Part shown: positions 17,982 to 25,863 of the stretch, piece after piece | Position numbering within the stretch: the stretch's first letter is position 1 | Layout of the letters: each line of letters starts with the position of its first letter | From: JACKII01 sp965202745 | GTDB lineage: Bacteria; Pseudomonadota; Alphaproteobacteria; Bin95 | DNA length: 64,000 bases | Direction: 5' to 3' | Assembly (NCBI GenBank): GCA_965202745.1 | Contig: CBDBCB010000022.1 | Span: 62,001-126,000 of the forward strand | Position numbers and translations under genes: made by a program | The notes under the pieces: model-generated | Seen by the model: the letters and a program-made list of their open reading frames with translations, nothing else | Databases searched by the model: none | Told to the model about the DNA's origin: nothing

Positions 17982-19412
17982 TCAACCCAGCGGCAGTACA
18001 GGCTGTGCCGCCCCTTTGGCCCGCGCCACAGAAGGCGTCGGAAACCGCTTGCCGTTAAGAATGTCCTGAACGGTCAGCAATTGCATTCGCGAATACTGAA
18101 CACCCATGACTTCAAGATCGCCTGCCGACGCCATTTCGCGAGCAAAGTTCCGCATCTTAGTCGGCCCTGGATTGTCCATGATGATTAAGCCTGCCATGGG
18201 CACATTTTCGCGTTCAAGAACCCCTCGGAGGTTCCGCACAACACTGATACCGATATTTCTGCCGCCCTTCACTTCCAACACCATGCTTTCAAGATTGCGT
18301 CCTCCCATATCAAAATAGAGCCGCCCGTCAATACCGCCATCAGCCGTCTTTCGCGCAGTGACAAAGCCGTCGATCTGCTCAATTGCCCATTTCTGAAAAT
18401 GATATTTATCACGTTCCCATAGATCGCGAGCGCCCTCGATGTTGTGTGGGACACCCTCGATCTCAAAATCAATACCATCCTTCAAACCAAGCCGATCTTC
18501 CAGCCGAACCTTCGCGACACGCTTGATTGCGTGAATGGCTATATCGATCCCGATCCACTTGCGATCAAGTTTGTGGGCAGCTTCCAGCGTCGTAGCACAC
18601 CGGCAGAACGGATCGAACACCACATCACCTTCGTTGGTGCTGGCAGCAATGATCCGCTCCAATAGGGCAAGTGGTTTTTGAGTCGCATAACCAAGTCCTT
18701 CACTATGGGTCGTTGCCAACATTGAAATTTCCCACCAGTCGCGGGCTGTTACAATTGAATACGTCCCTTTTTGATCTTTATAATATTTAATGGCACCACC
18801 ATGGCCGCCTCCGGATTGGCCGTAAGATTTGATCTTTAACTGATTAAATTTGCAATATCTGTGATTTCTTGCATAAAATAGAATTGTATCATGTTTTTTT
18901 GCAAACCAGCGTTTGCTTGCGCCGCCAGATTTGTAACACCAAATGATCTCATTCCGAAAATTTCCGTGCCCGAAGATGCCGTCCATCATCACCTTGATGT
19001 AATGACTGGCAGTAGGATCGCAGTGTAGATAAATTGATCCGGTCGGTTTGAGAATACTCCGCATGGGCAAGAGTCTCTCGGTCATGTAGCTGAGATAGGC
19101 AAGTAGGCCAGGCTGCGTCTTGCGCAGGGCGTTACACCAAATTTTCCAGAGCTCGGTGATACCGTCATCAACACCGGATTCTCTCATAAGGATTGGCATA
19201 TTTCTGATTGCCCGTTCGCGATCTTCATCCAAAGTCCACAGATCGGAGAAAGCTTCAATCTGGTCGGGTAATGGACGGCCTGTCTCATCCTTATAAATCG
19301 CATTGTAATCACGGTTTGAGTTGAAAGGGGAATCCAAATAAATCAGATCAACACTGCCTAACGGCATTTCTCGCATGACAGTCAGGCAGTCGCCATAAAA
19401 GAGTCGGTTCAT
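17982..19412 (-). CDS. site-specific DNA methyltransferase with C-terminal Mrr-like nuclease domain (IS passenger)
   Basis: A 476-residue fusion. The N-terminal part is a beta-class amino-methyltransferase: catalytic motif IV as LDSPFN near residue 28, a QKPLALLERI segment (motif X) near residue 245, then motif I as FDPFCRCATT, where Arg replaces the usual second Gly of the SAM loop. The C-terminal 130 residues read DGGIDGRLYFD, then MVLEVKGGRN, the D...ExK core of an Mrr/PD-(D/E)XK nuclease. The start ATG overlaps the transposase stop (ATGA), so it is translationally coupled and part of the element. It could act as a self-contained modification-restriction cassette; whether the Arg substitution abolishes SAM binding cannot be told. 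Frame intact. Confidence 0.85.
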   Translation of the reverse strand: MNRLFYGDCLTVMREMPLGSVDLIYLDSPFNSNRDYNAIYKDETGRPLPDQIEAFSDLWTLDEDRERAIRNMPILMRESGVDDGITELWKIWCNALRKTQPGLLAYLSYMTERLLPMRSILKPTGSIYLHCDPTASHYIKVMMDGIFGHGNFRNEIIWCYKSGGASKRWFAKKHDTILFYARNHRYCKFNQLKIKSYGQSGGGHGGAIKYYKDQKGTYSIVTARDWWEISMLATTHSEGLGYATQKPLALLERIIAASTNEGDVVFDPFCRCATTLEAAHKLDRKWIGIDIAIHAIKRVAKVRLEDRLGLKDGIDFEIEGVPHNIEGARDLWERDKYHFQKWAIEQIDGFVTARKTADGGIDGRLYFDMGGRNLESMVLEVKGGRNIGISVVRNLRGVLERENVPMAGLIIMDNPGPTKMRNFAREMASAGDLEVMGVQYSRMQLLTVQDILNGKRFPTPSVARAKGAAQPVLPLG

Positions 19413-20304
19413 TTAAAGCATCCCCGCATAAAAGACCCGAAGGCGTTGTCGTTCTTGCGTTGATTGTACTTCCAGCATGCTTCCGCGACATAGAGCGGCA
19501 TATAGCATTTTCGATAATGATGATGCGATCCGTACCAGGCCCGTTTGAGAAGTGACCAGAAGCCTTCAATGGTGTTGGTATGGATGTTGCCGAAAACATA
19601 TTCGCCCTTGCTATGATTGATTGTGGCGTGCGCCATGGTTGCCCGAACAGCGCTGTAAGCCTTGAATTCATCAGTGATCAGCAGCGAGCCTTCGGGATCG
19701 ACGCTGCTACGAATGAAGTTTAGAATGTCCTTGCCAGTCAGACTGCTGGCGACACGGGCAACGACTTTACCGCCGCGTTTTACCGCGCCAATAACCGACG
19801 TTTTGCGTGTCCCTCTTCATCGCGGAGGAGGTGGAGGAGGTAAATCATTGTTATCAAAACGTTTATTTCGCTTGTGTGGTTTACCACCTACATATCTTTC
19901 GTCAGCTTCAACAATTCCTTGTAACAGGATTTCACCCTGCTTGCTTGCCATTTCAGCGCGGATGCGTTTCTGCATAAACCATGCTGATTTTTGATTCATA
20001 TCTAGATCACGGGCAAGCTGACAACTTGATAGGCTTTTCCTGGCATTAACAATCAAGGCAACACCCAAAAACCATTTTTGAAGGGGTATTTTGGTTTTTT
20101 CAAAGACTGTACCAGCCAGGACGTTGAAGCTGGATTTGCATCCATGACAGTTCCATCGGCCAATGCGGTCTTGATCATCTTTACAAGCCACGTTTGTAGC
20201 CCCGCAATGCGGGCAATGTGGATCATCGCCCCAGCGAACTTTTCTAAATGCGCAATGCAGGCTTCCTGATCCGGAAACTTATAAAAAACGCTGGTGATGT
20301 TCAT
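19409..20304 (-). pseudogene. IS1595-family transposase, three frameshifts
   Basis: The start at 20304 (MNITSVFYKFPDQEAC) has a GGAGGAAATC site. A missing C near 20250 hides the zinc ribbon, which in the other frame reads CPHCGATNVACKDD. The central frame has WNCHGCKSSF, then WFLGVALI and the catalytic EADERYVGG. It terminates just after a run of six prolines near 19822; two further single-base changes near 19820 and 19800 are needed to reach SVIGAVKRGGKVV and LLITDEFKAY. The last frame carries NTIEGFWSLLKR and stops at 19409. The element can no longer make its own transposase. Confidence 0.85.
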
Positions 20305-20349
20305 GATTTCCTCCGTGTGCAACATATATAGCATCAAATGCGCAAAGGA

Positions 20350-20374
20350 TTAAGCCCTTAACTACTAATTGCGT
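20350..20374. repeat. right terminal inverted repeat of the IS1595-type element
   Basis: Reverse complement begins ACGCAATTAGTAGTT and contains TTAAGGGCTTA. It mirrors 17954-17978. Confidence 0.85.
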
Positions 20375-20407
20375 AAAAGAAGGCAAGCCGGTTTGCCCGG
20401 TCTTGCC
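20375..20407 (-). terminator. Rho-independent terminator on the minus strand
   Basis: Stem GGCAAG-CCGG / CCGG-CTTGCC (20382-20407) followed on the minus strand by TTCTTTT. It lies about 165 bases downstream of the folB stop. The IS1595 element starts directly at its T-tract. Confidence 0.7.
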
Positions 20408-20570
20408 TTCGCGCCGCGCTTGTTGCGGCTGAATTGGCGCTTTGTGTTCCTCCCTGGACTTGAGCCGCCTAGCCGATTAGCAATCGGCTAATATCAGCAC
20501 ATCCAGTGTCCGAACCCTAGGCATGCGTTGAACACGAGTCTGCTATGTTTCCACAGTGCGGAAGTCGAAA
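20408..20570 (-). other. structured non-coding stretch between folB and terminator (candidate small RNA)
   Basis: No ORF is supported here. The minus strand carries a 9-bp hairpin (TAGCCGATT/AATCGGCTA, 20470-20490) and then an unpaired purine-rich AGGGAGGAACAC segment before the terminator at 20375. This could be the 3' end of the folB transcript or an independent small RNA. I do not recognise an Rfam family in it. Confidence 0.3.
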
Positions 20571-20957
20571 TTAACGATTTTTGGCGATCATGATCGACGG
20601 GTTGGCGGAGTCTAGGTAGACATCCAATTTCGTCAGCCGCACCCGTACAGTTGTAATAGTTACGTCTTCAAAGACAAAAGCGACCAAATCATGCGCCAGT
20701 GTCTCCAAAAGGTCGGTATGGCCGCAGTTTGGCCAGTCGGTTGTCAGATAACGGTAGAGGCGGCTGTAGTCCATGCACTCAATGATGCTCTGCGGGCTGG
20801 GAGCCAATGGCCGGTAGCACTCTACGTCCACCTGCACCCGCTGACGCCGGTCCGGCGCGCGCTCCCAATCTCGGATGCCGATATGCAGTTGCAGGACCAA
20901 CCCATTCAGCGAAACACACTCATAGTCGCCAGCGAACGGCGCTTGCGGAAAGCTCAT
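20571..20957 (-). CDS. folB: dihydroneopterin aldolase
   Basis: A 128-residue FolB-type protein, acting in tetrahydrofolate synthesis on 7,8-dihydroneopterin. LNGLVLQLHIGIRDWER at the N-terminus, the conserved acid in MDYSRLYRYL (here the usual YxxLY-type helix) and ETLAHDLVAF fit the family. Its ATG shares one base with the stop of the upstream SDR gene (TGATG), so the two are co-translated. Together they form a small pteridine operon. Intact. Confidence 0.85.
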   Translation of the reverse strand: MSFPQAPFAGDYECVSLNGLVLQLHIGIRDWERAPDRRQRVQVDVECYRPLAPSPQSIIECMDYSRLYRYLTTDWPNCGHTDLLETLAHDLVAFVFEDVTITTVRVRLTKLDVYLDSANPSIMIAKNR

Positions 20958-21724
20958 CAGGCAACCCCTTTCGGCTTGCTCGGCAGGTATTTGTTGCCCT
21001 GCATTAGGTGCTTGCCGGCATCGACGTAGAGCACTTCACCGGTCACCTCGGTCTGTTCCACCAGATAGCGCAGCGCCCGCGCGATGGCATCGGCCCCTGG
21101 CCCGCGGCCCAGCAGCGTGTTCTTGTGGGCGGCAAGGAAGGCTTCTTCCGAGGGATGGCCACTGTTCAGGATCAAGCCCGGCGCAATACCGTTCACCCGC
21201 ACGCGGGGTGCCATCGCCTGCGCCAGCATCTCTATCATGGCGGCAAGTGCTGCTTTGCTGACCGTGTAGCTGAAGAACGACGGCCCCGGCCGCATCACCG
21301 CCTCGTCCAGAATGTTGACGATCAGTCCTTCTTCGCCCGCTGGTAACAGCTTGGCGAATTGCTGAGACAGCAGGGCGGGCGCACGCAGGTGCACATCGTG
21401 GTGCTGCTGCCAGATATCCAGCGTGAAGTCGTCCGCGGAATCATTCACGAAGACTGAGGCGGCGTTGACCAAGCAGTTTGGCGCGCCCATTGCCGCCGCA
21501 ACCTGCCCGATCAATTCCATCACCGCTTCGGCGTCCGTCAGGTCCGCCTGAAATGCCTCTGCCCGGTGGCCTGCCGCCCGCAATTCCGCAACAAACGCTT
21601 CGGCCGGGCCAGCAGAGCGGTTGTAGTGCACGGCAACCGCATAGCCTGCCACCGCCAGTTCCTGGGTCATGGCCCGGCCCAGCCGCTGCGCCGCGCCGGT
21701 GACAAGTGCTATCTTCTGTGTCAT
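20957..21724 (-). CDS. SDR-family pteridine reductase-like protein (FolM-like)
   Basis: A 255-residue short-chain dehydrogenase. TGAAQRLGRAMT is the pteridine-reductase/FolM version of the NADPH motif, with Arg in place of the second Gly. YTVSKAA holds the catalytic YxxxK. FolM enzymes reduce dihydromonapterin or dihydrofolate, which fits its one-base overlap with folB. I prefer the ATG at 21724 (MTQKIALVTG) with GGAAA upstream; an in-frame ATG at 21736 would add four residues. Confidence 0.82.
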   Translation of the reverse strand: MTQKIALVTGAAQRLGRAMTQELAVAGYAVAVHYNRSAGPAEAFVAELRAAGHRAEAFQADLTDAEAVMELIGQVAAAMGAPNCLVNAASVFVNDSADDFTLDIWQQHHDVHLRAPALLSQQFAKLLPAGEEGLIVNILDEAVMRPGPSFFSYTVSKAALAAMIEMLAQAMAPRVRVNGIAPGLILNSGHPSEEAFLAAHKNTLLGRGPGADAIARALRYLVEQTEVTGEVLYVDAGKHLMQGNKYLPSKPKGVA

Positions 21725-21853
21725 GCTAATTTCCATAGGCTAGCCGCCGCCGAACGCCAAGGGCACAAACAGCGCGACGGCAGCTATAATTGACAGACAA
21801 TGCCCGCCGCCTGTAGCGGATAGCCACCAGATCAGTCTGAGAAAGCCACCGCC

Positions 21854-23167
21854 ATGCGTATGACGCGCTATTTCCTGCCCACGCTCAAAGAGAACCCCTC
21901 CGAAGCGCAGATCGTCTCGCACCGGCTGATGCTGCGCGCCGGCATGATCAAGCAGCAGGCAGCAGGGATTTACTCATGGCTGCCCCTTGGCCACCGAGTC
22001 TTGAAGAATATCGAGCAGATCGTGCGGGAGGAGCAGGACCGCGCCGGTGCCCACGAAGTGCTGATGCCGACAGTCCAGTCAGCTGACCTGTGGCGCGAGA
22101 GCGGGCGCTATGACGGCTATGGCCAGGAAATGCTGCGCTTCACCGACCGGCACGACCGCGACATGCTCTACGGACCGACAAACGAGGAAGTGATCACCGA
22201 CATCTTCCGCACCCACTGCCGCAGCTACCGCGACATGCCCCTGAACCTCTATCACATCCAATGGAAGTTCCGGGACGAGGTGCGGCCCCGCTTTGGCATC
22301 ATGCGCGGGCGCGAGTTTCTGATGAAGGATGCCTATTCCTTCGACCTGGATGCAGCGAGCGCCAAGGCGTCCTACAATAAAATGTTCCTGGCCTATCTGC
22401 GCACGTTTGAGCGGCTGGGCCTGAAGGCCATCCCCATGCGCGCCGACACCGGCCCCATCGGTGGCGACCTCTCCCACGAGTTCATCATTTTGGCCGACAC
22501 CGGCGAGAGCGAAGTCTACTGCGACAAGCGCTGGCTGGAGACGGACCTGTCGCGCGCCGATGTCTCCTACGACGACGACCTGGAGCCGCTGTTCCAGGAA
22601 CTGACCGGCATCTATGCCGCCACTAACGAAATGCACGATGCAGCTAACTGCCCCGTGCCTGCCGATGAGCTGGAGACGCGGCGGGGCATCGAAGTTTGCC
22701 ACATCTTCTATTTCGGCGACAATTATTCCAAGCCGTTGGGTGCCACGGTCTCAACGCCAGACGGCGGGCAAGTGGCGGTGCACATGGGCTCCTACGGCAT
22801 TGGCGTCTCGCGCCTGGTGGGCGGCATCATTGAAGCGAGCCACGACGAGAACGGCATCATCTGGCCGGAAGTCGTCGCGCCGTTCCAGGTGGGCCTGATC
22901 AACCTTCGGACCGGCGACGACGCCTGCGATGCTGCTTGTGAGGACCTGGAGGCCAAGCTGACCGCCATGGGCAAGGAACCCCTCTACGACGACCGGGAAG
23001 AGCGGGCGGGCGGCAAGTTCGCGGACATGGACCTGATCGGCCTGCCCTGGCAGGTGATCGTCGGCCCGCGCAGCGTGAAGAACGGCGTGGTAGAGCTGAA
23101 GAACCGCCGCAGCGGCGAGCGCGAGGAGCTTTCGGTTGAGGCCGCCCTCGCGAAGCTGGCGGGATGA
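21854..23167 (+). CDS. proS: prolyl-tRNA synthetase (short alphaproteobacterial type)
   Basis: A 437-residue class II synthetase that lacks the editing insertion, as is usual in Alphaproteobacteria. Motif 2 is seen as FRDEVRPRFGIMRGREF and motif 3 as MGSYGIGVSRLVGG. The anticodon-binding domain follows (EVVAPFQVGLINL ... KFADMDLIGLPWQVIVG). An essential gene with no lesion. It is followed by the perfect inverted repeat at 23192 and then lolC. Confidence 0.97.
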   Translation: MRMTRYFLPTLKENPSEAQIVSHRLMLRAGMIKQQAAGIYSWLPLGHRVLKNIEQIVREEQDRAGAHEVLMPTVQSADLWRESGRYDGYGQEMLRFTDRHDRDMLYGPTNEEVITDIFRTHCRSYRDMPLNLYHIQWKFRDEVRPRFGIMRGREFLMKDAYSFDLDAASAKASYNKMFLAYLRTFERLGLKAIPMRADTGPIGGDLSHEFIILADTGESEVYCDKRWLETDLSRADVSYDDDLEPLFQELTGIYAATNEMHDAANCPVPADELETRRGIEVCHIFYFGDNYSKPLGATVSTPDGGQVAVHMGSYGIGVSRLVGGIIEASHDENGIIWPEVVAPFQVGLINLRTGDDACDAACEDLEAKLTAMGKEPLYDDREERAGGKFADMDLIGLPWQVIVGPRSVKNGVVELKNRRSGEREELSVEAALAKLAG

Positions 23168-23191
23168 TGCGCCTTCCCGTTCATCCCCATC

Positions 23192-23299
23192 TCATCCTGA
23201 GTAGCTCCGGCTCTTGGCCGGGGCGTATCGAAGGGCGGGCGTAAGATGCAGAGCGTCCTTCGATACGCCCCGGCCAAGAGCCGGAGCTACTCAGGATGA
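23192..23299. repeat. perfect 43-bp inverted repeat, REP-like copy 3
   Basis: Arms 23192-23234 and 23257-23299 are exact reverse complements around a 22-base loop. They begin TCATCCTGAGTAGC and end at TATCGAAGG. In RNA this would make a very long hairpin between proS and lolC, but no T-tract follows. It is the best-preserved copy of the dispersed family. Confidence 0.97.
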
Positions 23300-23321
23300 A
23301 ATTTAGGGGGGCACGTAAGCC

Positions 23322-24584
23322 ATGATCTTCTCCGCCTTCGAGCGTTTCGTCGCCTGGCGCTATCTCCGTGCGCGGCGGCGGGAGCGGTTTGTCAGCGTTA
23401 TCGCGGGCTTCTCGTTCACCGGCATCATGCTGGGCGTCGCCACTCTTATAATCGTTATGAGCGTCATGAACGGCTTTCGAGCGGAGTTACTCGGCCGGAT
23501 CATGGGTGTGAACGCCCACGTTGCGATTACCGGCTATGGTGCCCCACTACGGCCCGATTATCCAGACCTGGTGGCTGCATTGGCCAAAACCAAGGGCGTC
23601 ACCTACGCCGAGCCTATGGTCGAAGGGCAGGCTATGGCCTCTACCGAGGCGGGAGAGGCAAGCGGCGTGCTGGTCCGCGGCCTCTCGGCGGAGGCTATCG
23701 CCAGCCGTCCGATCCTGGCGGGCAATGTGATTGCAGGCAGCCTTCAAGGTTTCGGCGCTTCTGGCGGTGAGGCCATGATCGGCTCCCGTCTGGCGAACAA
23801 ACTGGGGCTGATCGTCGGTTCCAAGATCAAGTTGCTGTCGCCGAAGGGCAGCGTCAGCCCGTTTGGTTCGGTGCCGCGGGCCAAGACCTTTACGGTCGCC
23901 GCGCTCTTTAATGTCAGGATGTACGAATACGACTCGAGTTTCGTCTATATCCCGATCCAAACCGCCCAACGCCTGTTTGGCACCGGCGACGGCGTTTCCT
24001 CCATCGAATTACTGTTGGAAGATCCAAATGCCCTGGACGCGGCGAAAGACGCGGTCCGTGGTGCACTGCCTGGCAACCAAGCCTTCCGAATCTACGATTG
24101 GCGCTCTTCCAATGCCTCCTTCGTGCAGGCGTTACAGGTCGAGCGGAACGTTATGTTCCTGATCCTGTCCATGATCATCATGGTGGCCGCCTTCAACATC
24201 ATCTCCTCCATGATCATGCTGGTGCAGGACAAGGGCCGGGATATCGCCATCCTGCGCGCTATGGGGGCGACACGCGGCATGATCATGCGCATCTTCTTCC
24301 TGAACGGTGCCTCTATCGGCGTATCTGGCACGGTGGCGGGGTTCATGCTGGGTCTGTTGTTCGCCAAAAACATCGATACCGTAAAGGGCTGGCTGGAAAG
24401 CCTGACCAGCGGGGAGTTGTTCGCGGCGGAGATTTACTTCCTCTCCAAGCTGCCGGCCAAGGTCGACTCGTTCGAGGTGGTTCTGGTGGTCTGCATGGGC
24501 GTTGGCCTTAGCATTCTGGCGACACTCTACCCCTCCTGGCGGGCGGGGCGTCTGCAACCGGCGGAGGCGCTGCGGTATGAGTGA
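23322..24584 (+). CDS. lolC: lipoprotein-releasing ABC transporter permease LolC/LolE
   Basis: A 420-residue membrane protein with the LolCE/MacB-FtsX layout: one N-terminal TM (FSFTGIMLGVATLIIVMSVMNG), a large periplasmic domain, then three C-terminal TMs (FLILSMIIMVAAFNIISS, GASIGVSGTVAGFMLG, VLVVCMGVGLSILATLYP). It ends in the typical AGRLQPAEALRYE. It extracts lipoproteins from the inner membrane for LolA. Its stop overlaps lolD by eight bases. A single permease of this type, as in many alphaproteobacteria, would act as a homodimer. Confidence 0.93.
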   Translation: MIFSAFERFVAWRYLRARRRERFVSVIAGFSFTGIMLGVATLIIVMSVMNGFRAELLGRIMGVNAHVAITGYGAPLRPDYPDLVAALAKTKGVTYAEPMVEGQAMASTEAGEASGVLVRGLSAEAIASRPILAGNVIAGSLQGFGASGGEAMIGSRLANKLGLIVGSKIKLLSPKGSVSPFGSVPRAKTFTVAALFNVRMYEYDSSFVYIPIQTAQRLFGTGDGVSSIELLLEDPNALDAAKDAVRGALPGNQAFRIYDWRSSNASFVQALQVERNVMFLILSMIIMVAAFNIISSMIMLVQDKGRDIAILRAMGATRGMIMRIFFLNGASIGVSGTVAGFMLGLLFAKNIDTVKGWLESLTSGELFAAEIYFLSKLPAKVDSFEVVLVVCMGVGLSILATLYPSWRAGRLQPAEALRYE

Positions 24585-25260
24585 GGCAGCGCTCAACATG
24601 ACCGGGATCGTGCGGGAGTACTGCCAAGGCGACCGCCGCCTGCGGGTGCTCGATGGTTTGGAGTTGACCCTGCAACCGGGGGAGATCGTGGCGCTGGTCG
24701 CCCCTTCCGGCGCAGGCAAGACCACACTCCTGCAGATTGCGGGCCTGCTGGACCAGCCTGACGAGGGCTCCCTGATGCTGGGCGGGCAGGATTGCGCCCG
24801 TATGGGCGACGCCGAGCGCTCCGCCAAGCGGCGGGCGGACATCGGCTTTATCTTCCAGTTCCATCACTTGCTACCGGAGTTCACGGCACTGGAGAATGTG
24901 GTGCTGCCGCAACTGATCGGCGGCGTCTCTAAGCGCGCAGCAAAGCAGAGGGCGGCAGAACTGCTGGCCTCAGTAGGCCTGGCGGAGCGCGTCACCCACC
25001 GCCCGGCAGAGCTTTCCGGTGGTGAGCAGCAGCGCGTCGCTATCGCCAGGTCGCTCGCCAATTCCCCGCGCCTGCTGCTGGCGGACGAACCCACCGGCAA
25101 CCTGGACCAGCACACGGGCGAGCGGGTCGCGGACCTGCTGATCCGCCTGGCGCACGATAACGGCGTCGCGGCCCTGGTCGCCACACACAACCGCGAGATT
25201 GCCGCCAGCATGGACCGCGTGGTGCGCATGGCGGATAGACGGCTCACGCAAGAGGCTTAG
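24577..25260 (+). CDS. lolD: lipoprotein-releasing ABC transporter ATPase LolD
   Basis: A 227-residue ATPase: Walker A APSGAGKTT, Q-loop FQFHHLLPEFTALENV, signature LSGGEQQRVAIARSL, Walker B LLLADEPTGNLD, H-loop ATHN. The ATG at 24577 is inside the end of lolC and puts it in a coupled operon. The longer frame from 24502 is simply lolC read in another phase. Confidence 0.95.
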   Translation: MSEAALNMTGIVREYCQGDRRLRVLDGLELTLQPGEIVALVAPSGAGKTTLLQIAGLLDQPDEGSLMLGGQDCARMGDAERSAKRRADIGFIFQFHHLLPEFTALENVVLPQLIGGVSKRAAKQRAAELLASVGLAERVTHRPAELSGGEQQRVAIARSLANSPRLLLADEPTGNLDQHTGERVADLLIRLAHDNGVAALVATHNREIAASMDRVVRMADRRLTQEA

Positions 25261-25289
25261 CAGGGGCTGATAAAACCCACATCTCTTTC

Positions 25290-25385
25290 CTCACCCTTCG
25301 ACAGGCTCAGGGTGAAGGGGGGATTTTCGATGGATTCAATCAAGCTTCAGCAAAAACTCTTTATCCTGAACCCGTCGAAGGATCG
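25290..25385. repeat. intergenic inverted repeat, REP-like copy 4
   Basis: TCACCCTTCGACAGGCTCAG and, 70 bases later, TATCCTGAACCCGTCGAAGG. It lies between the convergent lolD and DUF1244 genes. Confidence 0.7.
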
Positions 25386-25454
25386 TGCTTCAGTCCTGCC
25401 GTTGGTATTAGAATTTTTTCAGCAACCTGCTTAAGCGCCACAAATCGCCCGCCT

Positions 25455-25754
25455 CTATCCGTGCTTGGCTTGCTTCTCTTTCATCAGGGCCAGTTGCTCC
25501 GGTGTGGCTTCCGTTTGATGTTTGGCTTTGTACTCGGCGTAGGGCATGCCGTAGATCAGCTCCCGCGCCGCTTCATACTCCAGGTCTACGCCCTTTTCAT
25601 CTGCCGCGGCTTTGTACCATTTCGACAGGCAATTACGGCAGAAGTCGGCCAGGTTCATCAGGTCGATATTCTGCACCTCCGGACTGTCACGCAGATGCTG
25701 TACCAGCGTGCGGAAAGCGGCGGCTTCCAGTTCAGTCTGAGTCTGTTGGTCCAT
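25455..25754 (-). CDS. DUF1244 family protein
   Basis: A 99-residue all-helical protein of the conserved DUF1244 family (NLADFCRNCLSKWY, ARELIYGMPYAEYKAKHQ). Function is unknown, but the family is widespread in Proteobacteria. The ATG at 25754 has a strong AAGGAGCC site; the 32-residue upstream extension is not conserved-looking. Intact. Confidence 0.85.
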   Translation of the reverse strand: MDQQTQTELEAAAFRTLVQHLRDSPEVQNIDLMNLADFCRNCLSKWYKAAADEKGVDLEYEAARELIYGMPYAEYKAKHQTEATPEQLALMKEKQAKHG

Positions 25755-25863
25755 AAGATGGCTCCTTGCTTCGCAAAAGGCGTCTAAAGAGGAATATCGT
25801 GTACCCCTATTTTGGGGCAGAAGGCGGTGTTGACCAGCCCCAGTATGCATGGGACCTAATTAA

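Larger units (their letters stand above)
17954..20374 (-). mobile_element. IS1595-family element with methyltransferase-nuclease passenger gene
   Basis: A 2,421-bp element bounded by 25-bp imperfect inverted repeats (22 of 25 match) that start ACGCAATTA and share TTAAGGGCTTA. Inside, on the minus strand, are an IS1595-type transposase (broken) and a fused DNA methyltransferase-nuclease gene, joined by an ATGA overlap. The base composition is visibly richer in A+T than the flanks. The flanks are A-rich on both sides (AAAAAAAA left, AAAAGAAG right), not a perfect 8-bp duplication. The left flank is a SulP gene and the right flank a terminator after folB, so the element's surroundings were rearranged. 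Confidence 0.85.

Noticed and set aside
17946..20382. Perfect 8-bp target duplication around the IS1595 element
   Set aside because: The flanks are AAAAAAAA and AAAAGAAG, which match at only six of eight bases and come from different genes.
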